From contig CM055106.1 of the NCBI GenBank assembly GCA_029204225.1, positions 47,684,633 through 47,748,632 of the forward strand: a stretch of DNA of 64,000 nucleotides. Direction: 5' to 3'. The first letter of the stretch is position 1; the number at the start of each line of letters is the position of its first letter. Shown here in pieces: positions 1 to 10,342 of this stretch. The notes under the pieces were generated by a model, which was not told the origin of the DNA, did not search any database, and saw nothing but the letters and a program-made list of their open reading frames with translations. Source of the stretch: Diphasiastrum complanatum (Eukaryota; Streptophyta; Lycopodiopsida; Lycopodiales; Lycopodiaceae). The translations under genes were made by a program, and so were the position numbers.

Positions 1-337
1 GAAGGAAAATGGACCAAAAGTGCTCAAAATAGAAAGTTTTGTCCAAGTGTCAGTTTTGCATGATGAATCATCATATGACAAAGCACCTTCACACATGTGG
101 GATCAGAGGGATGATTAGTACCACGAGCTCTCACTTATTGTATATATAGAGCCACATTTGGCCATAATCATTGTGAGACACCAATCTTGGTTTTGGAAGC
201 CATTTTGAGTGATTCTCTCCATTTGTCTACATTTGTTTTGACTGTTTTGAGGTTCTATCAATGTGTACTTGATTTTCAGGTTGGAGTCCGTACTCAGATT
301 AGGATCCACTCTTGGTCCTTTTTGTACCTTTTGCACA
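1..337 (+). mobile_element. Copia-type LTR, 3' part (copy A of a four-copy LTR family)
   Basis: The sequence matches copies at 3246-3780, 27795-28606 and, inverted, 57394-58222. It has a TATATATA box at 141-148 and ends in ...TTGCACA directly before a tRNA-Met primer site, so it is the right end of a 5' LTR. The window edge cuts its left part. Compared with copy B it lacks 157 bp (the equivalent of 3581-3737), a deletion bounded by TCAG in both places. Confidence 0.8.
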
Positions 338-350
338 TGGTATCAGAGCC
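338..350 (+). other. Primer binding site (initiator tRNA-Met type)
   Basis: TGGTATCAGAGCC follows the CA end of the LTR without a gap. This is the usual minus-strand primer site of plant Ty1/copia elements and fixes the LTR/internal boundary. Confidence 0.85.
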
Positions 351-2034
351 AAGTACAAGAGGTTTTGTTGAAATTAATAGGGTTAATCCAAATCAAAGCC
401 AAAATTAGCAGTTTTTTGGAAACTAGTCAAATTTTGTGTAGCGAGTTGGATTTGATAGCTATCCTCAAATTTTTTGGTCCAGATCTTGTTGTGGGCTGTA
501 GGAACCCTTTTCACACGTATGAGGCCGTACAGCTCCGGTTTTGGATGAGAAAATTCAAAAATTTGTACAATTTGACTCACACAACCAATTTGAGAGATTT
601 TTAGTGCAGAATCAAGCATTTTCTATAGAGAATCTTATCCCTTGATTAGTTCTTGGATTAGATTAGCCAAAAAATTAAAATTGAAGCTTGAATTAGGAGC
701 ATTAAATGATTTTCTCTGATTTTTTGAGTGCATGTTGAAGTTGAGAGAAATTTTGCCAAAATTCATAGATTAAGGAGTGATATGCAAGGTGTTGATAAAA
801 TCCATTGTACCATAACTCTAGATTTGTTCAAGAGTGATAGGGTCAAGTTTAGAAGAATCAATTTGCTAGAAAACATCCTTGGATCTGTCCTCCAAGTGAA
901 ACCTTTGAGAGTTTCTAGTGCATATAGAGCATCTATGCAAATCTTTTGTAGAATTTGACATAGATTGGATTCAATTGAGAGTTCTAGAAAAGAGATTGAG
1001 ATCCAAGTCACATTGTTCAACCCTACTCAATTTTTTTGAGTGATTGTAAGGTTTGAAAAGAGTCATTAAGGTGTCTATGACAAATGTGTAGAGAGAGATC
1101 CAATTTTTTAAGAGTTCCTTCCTTTGTAGAGGGCAAGATCTAGAAGCTCATTATGTGTTGTTATTGGTGAAGAATTTGTCTTCTCTTATGTGATCAAATC
1201 TTTATAAGTGGTATTAGCTCTTTGAAGCACAATATCTTAGTGAGAAAAATCACAACTTTTGATTTTGAATTTCATTCCAAGTCTTAAAAGGTAGAGTAAT
1301 TGGTGGAATCCAATAGGAGTGATTAAATTCAATTTGTTGAGCAAAAATTGACATAGTATGTATGAAACTAAAATTAGTTCTATTCAACTTTCTTTGTGAG
1401 AGTGTGAGGGTCAATTTGTGATCCCATTGAATGTCTAGAATGAGGAGGAGTCCATATTTGAGTATTCATGCATGGTTGAGATCTTTGTGAATCTCTAGTT
1501 GTCTCAATTTTTAAGCTTTGTGAAAAATTGGTGGTATAACTTGTTTTCAAATCAAATCAAATTCATTCTAAATCTCAAGAGTGAGATTATTTGGGTCAAG
1601 AGTGAGTCCAAAAGAAGTGATTAAGTTTGATTTTCATGTGTTTGAAACAAAACCCATCTTTTGTTCAAGGATCTCAAGTGTTGAGAGAACTAGTCAAGTG
1701 AAAAGGAAAATCTAGGTGTCAAATCTTTTCATATCCATTTCAACTTTCAATAAAAAGAGTCATTGATATTTGATGAGTCCAATAGGAGATTGGATCTGAT
1801 TTCTTTTGTGATTTGGTTCAAAGATTGTGTGCTTTTGTCTTAGTGATCAAAGCAAAGTTTCCAAGTGACTAGTCATTAGTGTGAAGATTGATTCTTAGGT
1901 TTGTGAGCTAGATCTTTTGTAGATCATTCTAGATTATTGAAGATGTTCAAATCTAGTCTCTTGAAAGTCACAAATTACATTTGTAGAATCATATCACAGG
2001 TTTTTATTCACATGGCATCAATAGTGGCATCCTA
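351..2034 (+). other. Internal leader of the first copia-type element, no gene recognised
   Basis: About 1.7 kb of AT-rich DNA between the primer site and the first coding stretch. Short ORFs occur on both strands, but none resembles gag or protease. The phrase AGAGTGAG/GAGTCCAA recurs loosely. It is probably decayed gag plus untranslated leader. Confidence 0.5.
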
Positions 2035-3255
2035 TTGAAGGAAAGAAAGGATCCTAAGTGCAACCTTTGTGGCAAGGGAGGATATATTTTCTCAAGATGC
2101 TACAAAAAGAAGACCAGTCCATCCAAGGAGAACCAAAGCAAGGCGGCCGAGGTGAAGGATGGAGCTTCAAGTTCAAAATGCAAATACAAGAAGGACAAGT
2201 CCAAGGAAATGTGTTTCCTTTGTGGAAAGGTGAATGAGGCTTGGAGTCTCACAAGGACTTGCAAGATTTGTCTTCAAGAGTCCATCACAACACATGTCAA
2301 ATCTTTTGAAATTTTTCATTTGAAAGTGCATTGTTTGGTTCAAGATGCAAAGATAGATGTCACTTTCATGAAAGTAACTTGGATTTATTTTATGTCCTTG
2401 GAAAGTACTTTGCTTGGAACTTTGGACAAGTTCAAACTTATTGTTATTATCCAAGAGAAATCAATCAAGAATAAGGAGCAATCACAAAATGAAAATAGTT
2501 TGATCTATGCTCTCATGTCAACTTATGAAGAACCATTTTGCTTTGAAAAGATTTTTGTATCTCAAAGGTGGCTTAAGGCAATACTAGTTGAGTGTGATGC
2601 CTTAAAAGATAGCAAAATATGTTTTCCTTGTAATCTTACAATAGTTATGAAGTCAAGGAAATGGAAATATCTTCATAATGTAGGATCTTTTGGTTTCAAT
2701 AAGATCATGAATGATGTGTTGATTCATAAAGATGAAAATTGTAAGTTTTCAATCTTAAAGGCAAGTTGTAAACTTCTTATGAGAATAAGTGAAGCATCCA
2801 AAGTGGACACTTATATCCATAAGCAAGTAGTTAGCCTTATTGAGATGGAAATGCCTTTTGATTTCAATATCAGAAAAATCATGTCAAGTTGTGGTGATTT
2901 TTGGACTTATGTTTCTAACATAAGTAATTTTAATAATCATAGGAAGTGCATATTGTGTGGTCATAGTTGTTGTGATCATTATGAGACATGGAGGTCTCGG
3001 ATTTCCATCAAGAAGGAGCACCATGAAGAGGATCTTAAAGAATCATCTTAAGGTTCAAGTGTGCCAAGGATTGAGGAGGAGAGACCTTCTCAAGTTGTGA
3101 TTCCAAAAATAAACTCAAGAAATATGGTTGATTCCATGTGGCTCACATTTCAAGGGAAAGAGGAGCATATCTCATGTGGTATACATCTCAAACTTACTTC
3201 TCTTATGTCATTTGATAAATCAATTTGCTTTAGTGAGATCATAGACGAATTTTGA
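2035..3255 (+). pseudogene. Degraded copia-type ORF with knuckle-like and RT-like segments
   Basis: One frame runs through about 400 codons with a single in-frame TAA at 3049. Near the N-terminus CNLCGKGGYIFSRC has CCHC zinc-knuckle spacing with Tyr in place of His, followed by a Lys-rich stretch and a second, broken CFLCGK motif. Around 2497-2640 the text STYEEPFCFEK...LKAILVECDAL resembles the segment that opens copia RT (STYEEP.SFEEA...KAM..E.DAL), but the later RT motifs are absent. A Cys/His cluster (CILCGHSCCDHYE) lies near the end. The region sits between two LTRs of one family, so it is the internal domain of a non-autonomous or badly decayed element. The RT-like assignment is inference. 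Confidence 0.45.
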
Positions 3256-3780
3256 CTTCTAGAAGATTTCCAAGTAGATCTCCATATAGAAGGAAAATGG
3301 ACCGAAAGTGCTCAAAATAGAAGGTTTTGTCCAAGTGTCAGTTTTGCATGATGAATCATCATATGACAAATCACCTTCACACGTGGGATCAGAGGGAAGA
3401 TCAGTACCACGAGCTCCCACTTATTGTATATATAGAGCCACATTTGGCCATAATCATTGTGAGACACCAATTTTGGTTTTGGAAGCCATTTTGAGTTATT
3501 CTCTCCATTTGTCTACATTTGTTTTGACTGTTTTGAGGTTCTATCAATGTGTACTTGATTTTCAGGTTGGAGTCCGTACTCAGACAATGTTTCACACGTG
3601 TGAAACCATAAAGTACACTTACCTTCAATTAATGATTGTTCTTGTTAGGATTTTGTGTCTAGAATTGATCTAGATTGATTTTAATCTGAAGTAGATTGAT
3701 AGATCAAGTAATCTAACAACCAATCCTTCTTGAGGATCAGATTAGGATCCACTCTTGGTCCTTTTTGTACTTTTTCCACA
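3246..3780 (+). mobile_element. Copia-type LTR, 5'-truncated (copy B)
   Basis: Homology to the full copy at 27795-28606 begins near GAATTTTGACTTCTAG, so about 285 bp of the LTR start are missing and the internal ORF runs straight into it. TATATATA lies at 3427-3434, the perfect palindrome GTTTCACACGTGTGAAAC at 3589-3606, and the LTR ends ...TTTTTCCACA at 3780. With copy A it brackets the first element. Confidence 0.75.
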
Positions 3781-4066
3781 GATTGAACATCATAATCATT
3801 GATTAATATTGAACCTCAAGGAATTAGATCACAAACCGTCACTCTTCATGTGATAGGGCACATGAAGCTTGTCATTTGCAATTTTTGTAGTTGAGATTCA
3901 ATGAGTGGATAAAAACTTTAAGACTGTCACAACGCAAATGAGCCAAAAGATTCAAATATTGAAATCATAACTAATCATTAGCTTGAAGAGAAATAAAGAT
4001 CCTTTTAGGCCCTAGGAAGCTTCGCAGCGTCTTATTTTATTCAACTTGTCACCATTCTAACATCAA
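3781..4066. other. Spacer between two LTR elements, nothing recognised
   Basis: AT-rich unique-looking sequence with no ORF of note, LTR homology or repeat visible. Confidence 0.5.
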
Positions 4067-4702
4067 TGTGAGAGATTTCAACTAGTTTAGTCTAGTTTAG
4101 TCATATTTTGGTTAATTGTCAATAAGAGGCCAAAACTCATTTTAGGCTTAGAGATAAACTTTTTGAAGTTATATTAGTTTAAAATAGATTCAATAAACAC
4201 TTTTTGAAAGTGTGAAAAAGTTGGTACTCGAGTTTGAGAGAGATTCAAATTTGAACTTTGGGTACATTGAATCTAGACCCAAAAATAGTAGGGTTTACAT
4301 TTTTGGAGGGAAAGCCAAGTGGCCAAATAGGGTTTGGAAACTCTATAAAAGGATGTAACTCATGGAGAGACACATCTTCTCTCTTCTCTCTCTCATTTCA
4401 TCATTACACATGGTTCTCTTTGGGTTCTACTACTCATTGGTGCACTATCTTGGTGTTATCTTGCAATTCTATGTGTAGAATGATCATTTAATGCTATTTT
4501 TGGTTTCACACGTGTGAAATACAGTAGGGTACTATAATTGTACGGATAGCAACTATATTTTATGTTTTGGTTCATGTTTGATCAGTATCTCTTAGAGTTT
4601 GCATCTCATTTTGTATGTAGATGCTGATTTTTCTACATTGGCAGGATTGTTGGTTTGATCAGGGAAATGGATTGGAACTTGAATGATCTAAAATCCTTCA
4701 CA
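4067..4702 (+). mobile_element. 5' LTR of second copia-type element
   Basis: It starts TGTGAGAGATTTCAACTAG, which recurs after a purine tract at 8604, and ends CACA directly before TGGTATCAGAGC. TATAAAA lies at 4344-4350. The palindrome CACACGTGTG at 4507-4516 is shared with the otherwise different copy A-D LTR family. Length is 636 bp. Confidence 0.75.
4344..4350 (+). promoter_or_regulatory. LTR TATA box
   Basis: CTCTATAAAAGG sits well inside the LTR followed by a CT-rich transcript-start-like stretch, the expected arrangement for an LTR promoter. Confidence 0.55.
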
Positions 4703-4715
4703 TGGTATCAGAGCT
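4703..4715 (+). other. Primer binding site (initiator tRNA-Met type)
   Basis: TGGTATCAGAGCT begins immediately after the LTR end. About 590 bp of untranslated leader without a gene follow before gag at 5303. Confidence 0.85.
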
Positions 4716-5302
4716 ATTGTGTTTCAGGTTATGAAAGTATCAGCCATCTTTAGCGAGGATTTGGAGGAGTTACCAATGCTAGAGCATACTAGATTGATTT
4801 CGACTCAAAAATCAGCATTTTTGCATGTGTAGAATTGATCTTTTGTAGGTCAAAACTCAATATGGGATTATATACTTGATCAATTCCGATTCCACACTTG
4901 GTTTACTGGAATTAGATGATTTTTGGTGCATTATGAAGGTCTCATCGAAGTCTAGAAGAAGATATATCAAGTTTTTAGAAATTGCATGTAGAATTTGAGA
5001 TATTCAATTTTTTGTGATTTTGTCAAAACTCTAATTTTGATTGGATCCCTAGTTTGTGAGGTTATTGAGCTTCATTTGAGTGTGTTTTAATCTTAGGAAG
5101 TGGCAAGAATCATTAGATTGAAGATAGATCATCGGATGATCAAGATTTCACTATTCTATGTGTTGATTTTCTAGTTAGAGTGTTAGAAGAGATTTGAGAG
5201 GTTCCATATCTTTGTGATTTCTTCTTGAGTTCATTTGTTGAGATTCAAGAGAGTGCTTTGCGCATTGGAACATGCTGAAAGAGAAGATCAGGTCACTTCA
5301 AC

Positions 5303-6443
5303 ATGGCTACAAGTGGAGGCTTTATGTTGGAGAGCAATGATAGGCTTACCTCAATCAACTATTCTACTTGGAAGGTGAGGATGCAGTCCTTATTGGAGAT
5401 GAATGAGAAAGAAGTGATTGTTGTGGGTGTGGAGGAGAGGCCTCAAGCACCTCAAGATCAAGTGAGATATGACAAGAGAGCAAAGAAATCTCTACACTTG
5501 ATTAAGATGAATGTTACCAATGAACCTCTCAAGAAAGTTGGTAAGTGCATCTTTGGAGGCTTGGGAAGCTTTGAAGAAGCTTTATGAATCCAAGTCTACA
5601 TCAAGAGTGCTTACTCTTAGGAGGCAAATCTTTCAAAGTTTGCAAAAGAAGGAAGAGAGTACTCATGCTCTTGTTTTGAGGGTTAAAGCATTCAATGATG
5701 AGTTAGCATATATTGATGAAAGCATTAAGGAGGTAGAACTTGTTCAAGTTATACTTAATGGCTTGTTGGATGAACATGCTAATTTTGTTCAAAGTTTTGC
5801 TATTCAAAAGACTTTGCCAAGTATTGTGGATTTGCAAGAGATCTTGGTGAATGAGGAGTATAGGCTTTAATCAAGAGGAGGTGGATCTACATTGACATCT
5901 CATTATGAAGAGGATGCTATGTTCATCAAAGGCAAGTTCAAGAGCAAAGGCAAAGGAAAGTGGTCTAAAGGGCAAGATCAAGGTGAGACTTCCTCTTTTG
6001 GCAAAAAGAAAGATAAGTCTAAGTTGAAATGCTTTTATTGTGGAATCAAAGGGCATTTTGCAAATGAATGTTTGAAGAAGCAAAGAGATGAAGGTGGCAA
6101 GCAAATCAACTTTACTACTAATGATGAGGATCTAGGTGGTGGTGATTGTCTTTTGATGTCTTCTTCAAGTCTAATATCAAGTGAAGGTGACAAAGATTCA
6201 TGGTGGATTGATAGTGGAGCTAGTTCACACATGACAAGTCACAGGGAGTTCTTTACTTCTTTGGTCAGTTATGATGGAGCCAAGAAAGCAATTCACATGG
6301 CCAATGGTGGTGAGTGTGTGATTGAAGTTATTGGTTCAATTCCTATTTGTCTCTCTACTGATAGCAAAGCAAGACTTGATGGTGTTCTTTACATTCCTTC
6401 ACTTCGCTTGTTTCATTACAAAGGAAGAAATCTTGGTTGCTAG
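5303..6443 (+). pseudogene. gag: Copia gag and protease (frameshifted)
   Basis: The product would be the capsid/nucleocapsid and start of the aspartic protease. It begins MATSGGFMLESNDRLTSINY followed by YSTWKVRMQSLLE, the usual copia gag opening, and continues as a helical capsid region (AWEALKKLYESKS, LTLRRQIFQSLQ). A perfect CCHC zinc knuckle (CFYCGIKGHFANEC) lies near 6031-6072 and the protease active site WWIDSGASSHMTSH near 6202-6243. The first frame is left by a frameshift near 5540, and an in-frame TAA at 5868 (probably from CAA) breaks gag. A second frameshift near 6400, within the protease, precedes the pre-integrase segment. The primer site and LTR lie upstream in the expected order. 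Confidence 0.85.
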
Positions 6444-8055
6444 GGGCAATAGACAAGGTAGACTTTTCAAGCTTGATGCTTTTGTTATGGCTAACAAAAA
6501 GGATGGAATGGAAAAGGAGACTGGTCTCAACTTTCCAAAGTTACCTTTTAGCATCAATAAGATTGGTGGATCTTATGCAAAGTCTAAAAAGCTTCCTTAG
6601 GCTAGATCTAGGTCAAGATCTAATATGCTTCTTGGAGATGTTCATCTTTGTGCTAACTTGGCTAGTCTTGAGGATAATGATGGTGTTTCAATGGTTCTTC
6701 ATGACAAGTGCAAGCATGCAAAAGGTAAGGAAAGAGCTAAATTCATCAATGGAGGTGAAGGTTCTTCCTTGGAAAAGGTTGTTGTTAATGATTTCTTTGA
6801 TCATATGGAAAAAGATGTTGCTAGGTGCATTTATGAAGAAGGTGGTTCTTCTACATTATTTTGTGATGAGTCCAAGAAAGTCATTTTTGCAGCAGGTGGA
6901 GTCACATGTCTTCATAAAGAGAGTAGATCAAATGGTTCTATCAAGAGACTTGGTGAGGGAGATAGTCACAAGTCAAGAAGAAGAGAAGTATGTGAAGAGT
7001 TCAAAGTAGGATGTACTTTGAATGATGTCATTGTGAATGATAGTGAGGAAGAATCATTATCATATGAGTCATTACCTAAAATATTGAGTATAAGTTCTTG
7101 TTTAAAAAAAGAGAGTACTTCAATCATCCTTATGTTGAAGGTACTAATCATTTTTTTCATGGCTTTTAATGTCTTTGAGGTTTCTACTTCTTATGATGCA
7201 ATCATTAAGAGGGAGTCTTATGAAGGAAAGAGCAATGGAAGATTGGTTCTTGGGAGGATCCAAGTCATGGCTCTCACATCTCTTCATCAACTCAAAGGAT
7301 TCTATGATTGTGAATTGATCACTCATAATCAAGATGACAACAGGTTGGTTGGAGAAGACTACATGGAGCAAATCGAGAGGCAATTTTTTTAAGGCAAGAG
7401 AGATCTCATTGGTGAGCTTATTGAGGTTTGTTATGGACTCAAGAAGGCTGGATTTATTAGGTTTGATACTCATCTTCACCTACTGTACTTCATGTTGGAT
7501 GGAAAGTTTGGAATCTATCTTTTGATTTATGATGGTGACATTGGTGACATTGTTTTCACTAACCTTTATGGAAGATTGAGATCAAGCATTGATGAGATCT
7601 TGTTGGATCTAGATCATATGTTTGAGATGGAGTATTTCTTGAGGTTCAGGTCTAAAGATATTCATATCTTTGATATCTTTGATGATCAAGAGAAAGGTAA
7701 GCAAGTGGAAGCGACTCACTTTGCTTTACTCACATGTTTTGGAGAATCTTCTTGTGTAGATGATGCTATGCAAGTGGATATTGGTTCTCATGGTTTTCAT
7801 ACTGAAAAAGAAAGTAATGGATCTGGAAAACAAAGTTTTTTCAATGAATTTGATGGTGAAGAGGAAGATCGAGAGGTTGGTCTCAAAGGGCTTCAACAAC
7901 ACAAAAGGAAAGGTGACAATTTGGAACTAGTCAAGAGCATCAAAGGAAGGTTATTGGCAAAGATGTTATGGATCTGTTTTTGCAGCTTATTGAAGACTCA
8001 AGTAAGTTCAAAGGAGCAGCAAGTAAGTGTTGTTCAAGTTTACTTTAATGTTTGA
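6400..8055 (+). pseudogene. Long diverged frame: pre-integrase remnant, unknown segment, RT-like relic
   Basis: A single frame stays open for about 550 codons except for TAG at 6598 and TAA at 7390. It starts with a gag-pre-integrase remnant (LVARGNRQGRLFKLDAF). It then enters an acidic, Ser-rich segment with no integrase DDE core that I can see. At 7420-7680, CYGLKKAGF, LLDGKFGIYLLIYD-like text and FEMEYFLRF line up with the YGLKQAPR...YVDD...MHYFLG part of copia RT, but YVDD has become YDGD. The last 120 codons (acidic, KGLQQHKRKGDN) are unassigned. It lies exactly where pol should be, so it is read here as a heavily diverged pol of a non-autonomous copy. The RT alignment is inference. Confidence 0.5.
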
Positions 8056-8603
8056 GCTATTTCATGTGGATGTGTGCAAATTGTCAAGATATAGACAAAC
8101 TAGCTACATTGTCTTGCAATATCTTAATGTTGGAGTTGTACTAACATTCTTGGCTAGTTTTGCTGATGGAAATGTAGCTAATGGAGGATCATTATGTCAC
8201 TCATTCATGGCCAAGTCATCAAATGTTGATGATATATTGTGGCAAGATGGAGATGGAGGCTCATTCATGGAGTTTTATGGTGGAGACATGTCAAGAAAGG
8301 ACAAAGTTGGAGGAGACAAGCAAGCAAATGGCCATCACTCACATTTATTGTTTGGTTGCTGTAATTTTTCAGAGAGTTTAAAGTTTGAAACATGGGATCA
8401 TTTTTTTCACATTCTATTTGGTTCTTCATGTTTTAGTTATATTTTGATGTGTAAAATTGAAGTAAGAGATAGTGAAGCATCCAATTTGGACACTATTCTC
8501 TATATCAATTATGAAAGGATATCTATACTTAGGATGGAGATCATTATAAAGTTGGATCAAAGTAGTATGGTTAAAACTATGCCAAAACTAGTTGAAGAGG
8601 GAG
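8027..8603 (+). pseudogene. Unassigned ORF at the 3' end of the copia-type element
   Basis: A 206-codon frame overlaps the previous one by about 28 nt in the +1 frame and ends beyond the purine tract. It has no recognised domain. Residues near SEASNLDT...INYERISILRMEI resemble SEASKVDTYIHKQVVSLIEMEM in the ORF at 2035-3255, placing the two elements in one wider family. It may be an eroded RNase H end or an element-specific 3' segment. Confidence 0.35.
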
Positions 8604-8627
8604 TGTCAGAGATTTCAACTAGTTTAG
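8594..8627 (+). mobile_element. Polypurine tract and stub of 3' LTR
   Basis: GAAGAGGGAG (8594-8603) is followed by TGTCAGAGATTTCAACTAG, the start of the LTR at 4067. Homology stops at about 8627, so the 3' LTR is truncated to some 24 bp. Unassigned DNA then runs to the minus-strand relic at 8718. Confidence 0.65.
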
Positions 8628-8717
8628 GGATATTCTTGCGACAATGACATTGATGTGAGCTCAAACTATGTTTTCTTCATCTTGGTCTCCATGTTTAGGC
8701 TCAAACTACTTGTCAAT

Positions 8718-9385
8718 GTACATTGTATATTTGTGTTGATGGCACATGTTGGAGCTTGATCTCTTTGGCTTGCACTTTCTCCCTCATGAAATGATGAGCA
8801 ATCTCGATGTGCTTACTCCTTGCATGGAACGTAGGATTAGTAGCAAGTGATTGGGCTGACTGGTTGTCACAATAGAGGGTTGCTCCTCCATGACATGAAG
8901 CTCCACCAATAGCCTTTTGAGCCACAAGACTTCCTTGCCTGTTGATGTCAAGGCCTTGTGCTTGTATTTTGTGGAAGATAAGGAGATGGTATCTTGCTTT
9001 TTGGAAAGCCATGATACTACTCCATCACAAATAACCATTGAGGAAAGCATTTGTGAAATCAAGTTGGAATAGCTCCCAATTGAAGGTAGTTGCAAGACTT
9101 ATGAGCAACCTAATAGTAACAAGCTTATTAGCCACAAGAGCAAAAGTCTCATCATAATCAATGCCTTTGGTTTGTTAAAAACCCTTTTGCTACAAGCCTA
9201 GCTTTATGCTTACTTATTGATCCATCTTGGTTATACTTCAATGTATACACCCACTTGCAATCAAGTGGTTTCTTCCCTTGAGGAAGATTCACAAGATCCC
9301 GAGTATGATTCTCAATGAGAGTGTGTACTTTTAGTTCTTCTCTAAGTTCTGATATGGCGGTCTCCCATCTAGTAGAAATAGGAAT
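8718..9385 (-). pseudogene. pol: Copia RT/RNase H relic with internal deletion
   Basis: Read on the minus strand, 9385-9030 encodes the RT start (LREELKVHTLIENHTRDL, KKPLDCKWVYTLKY, KHKARLVAKGF, VTIRLLISLATTFNWELFQL, then TNAFLNG). At about 9030 it jumps to RNase H (VVSWLSKKQDTISLSS, EVLWLKRLL, YCDNQSAQSLATNPTFHARS, IEIAHHFMREKVQAKEIKL). The intervening YVDD half of RT, several hundred bp, is missing. Frameshifts occur in the RNase H part. No LTR for this copy is evident. Confidence 0.8.
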
Positions 9386-9855
9386 GATCTAAAGGTCGTT
9401 GTGTAGGGTAGTACGGGTAAGATCCACTCAAATCATGGTTTCTATTGTTGCCTAGGTCTCTTCTAAGGCGGTCTCCCTAGAAGATGCTTCTAAAAATGGA
9501 ATTGAATAACATCAATATGGCTGCCTTCCATCTAGTGCACAAGCATAATAAGCATAAATCTAGTTAACTCCACAAGGGATGGAAGATGGACTAATTATCC
9601 CATAAGTAATTATACAATCCAGAGGAGAAGGCCTAGTGGGGCTCGAGTACCTACCACAAGGTATTCAATCACCAATGGAAACACAAGTAAGCATAAAAAG
9701 ATGACACAAAAAGTGTTAAATCTATTAACTCAAATGCTTGTACAAGTGTTGTTGAAGACACTCATCCACTTCCATATATAGCAAGAGTGGTGGGCCTATG
9801 CTCTAACATGTTTATGAGACTAAGTTTAAGCTTAATGCTAATTAACTTGTAAAGT
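9386..9855. other. No gene; possible LTR remnant
   Basis: AT-rich sequence with GGCGGTCTCCC present twice (about 9358 and 9462) and a CCATATATAGC TATA-like box near 9771. It may be a worn LTR of an unidentified family. Nothing codes. Confidence 0.3.
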
Positions 9856-10342
9856 TGTTGTGGGTATTTCTTGTATACAAATAAATAAGTGGGTCCCACC
9901 ACTTAAAATATTGTTGGCCAAGCCTTATCTAGTGGGCCCCGCCACAGTACAGTAGGGCAATAAGTGCGAGGCACTGGCTTCCTGCGTGTATAAGCCCAAC
10001 CCAATGAGCACACTAGTTAAATAGATTAAGTTTTGTCCTAGTGACTTGGGCCCTATGTGTAAATAAATAAGTTTGAGACCGAAGTTCACAAAGTCAAGTT
10101 GAAAAATAAGGAATCTAAGTTGCACAAAGTAAGACTCACATGATTCATGTGACTTGTCTTGTGCTTTCTTAGAACCATTAGATTTAAGTTGTGTTTCTTT
10201 GAAAGGCTTGGATTAGAATCCTTGCCTCAATGAAGTGGCCAAACAGAGTGAAGGAGGCTCACCTCTAACATCTATAAGAGAGAGCCATTTCCTTTGTATT
10301 GTATCTTTCATCTTCTTCTAAATAAAACTCCGCTGGTCTCTC
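9856..10342 (+). mobile_element. Gypsy LTR, left part (interrupted by nested element)
   Basis: It starts TGTTGTGGGTATTTC and resembles the solo LTR at 53029-53848 (shared: CGTGTATAAGCCCA, ACTTGGGCCCTA, GACTCACATGA, a TATA-like box at 10273, then a CT-rich tract). It is broken at CTCTC by the element at 10343-15265 and resumes in the CT tract beyond it. Confidence 0.7.
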
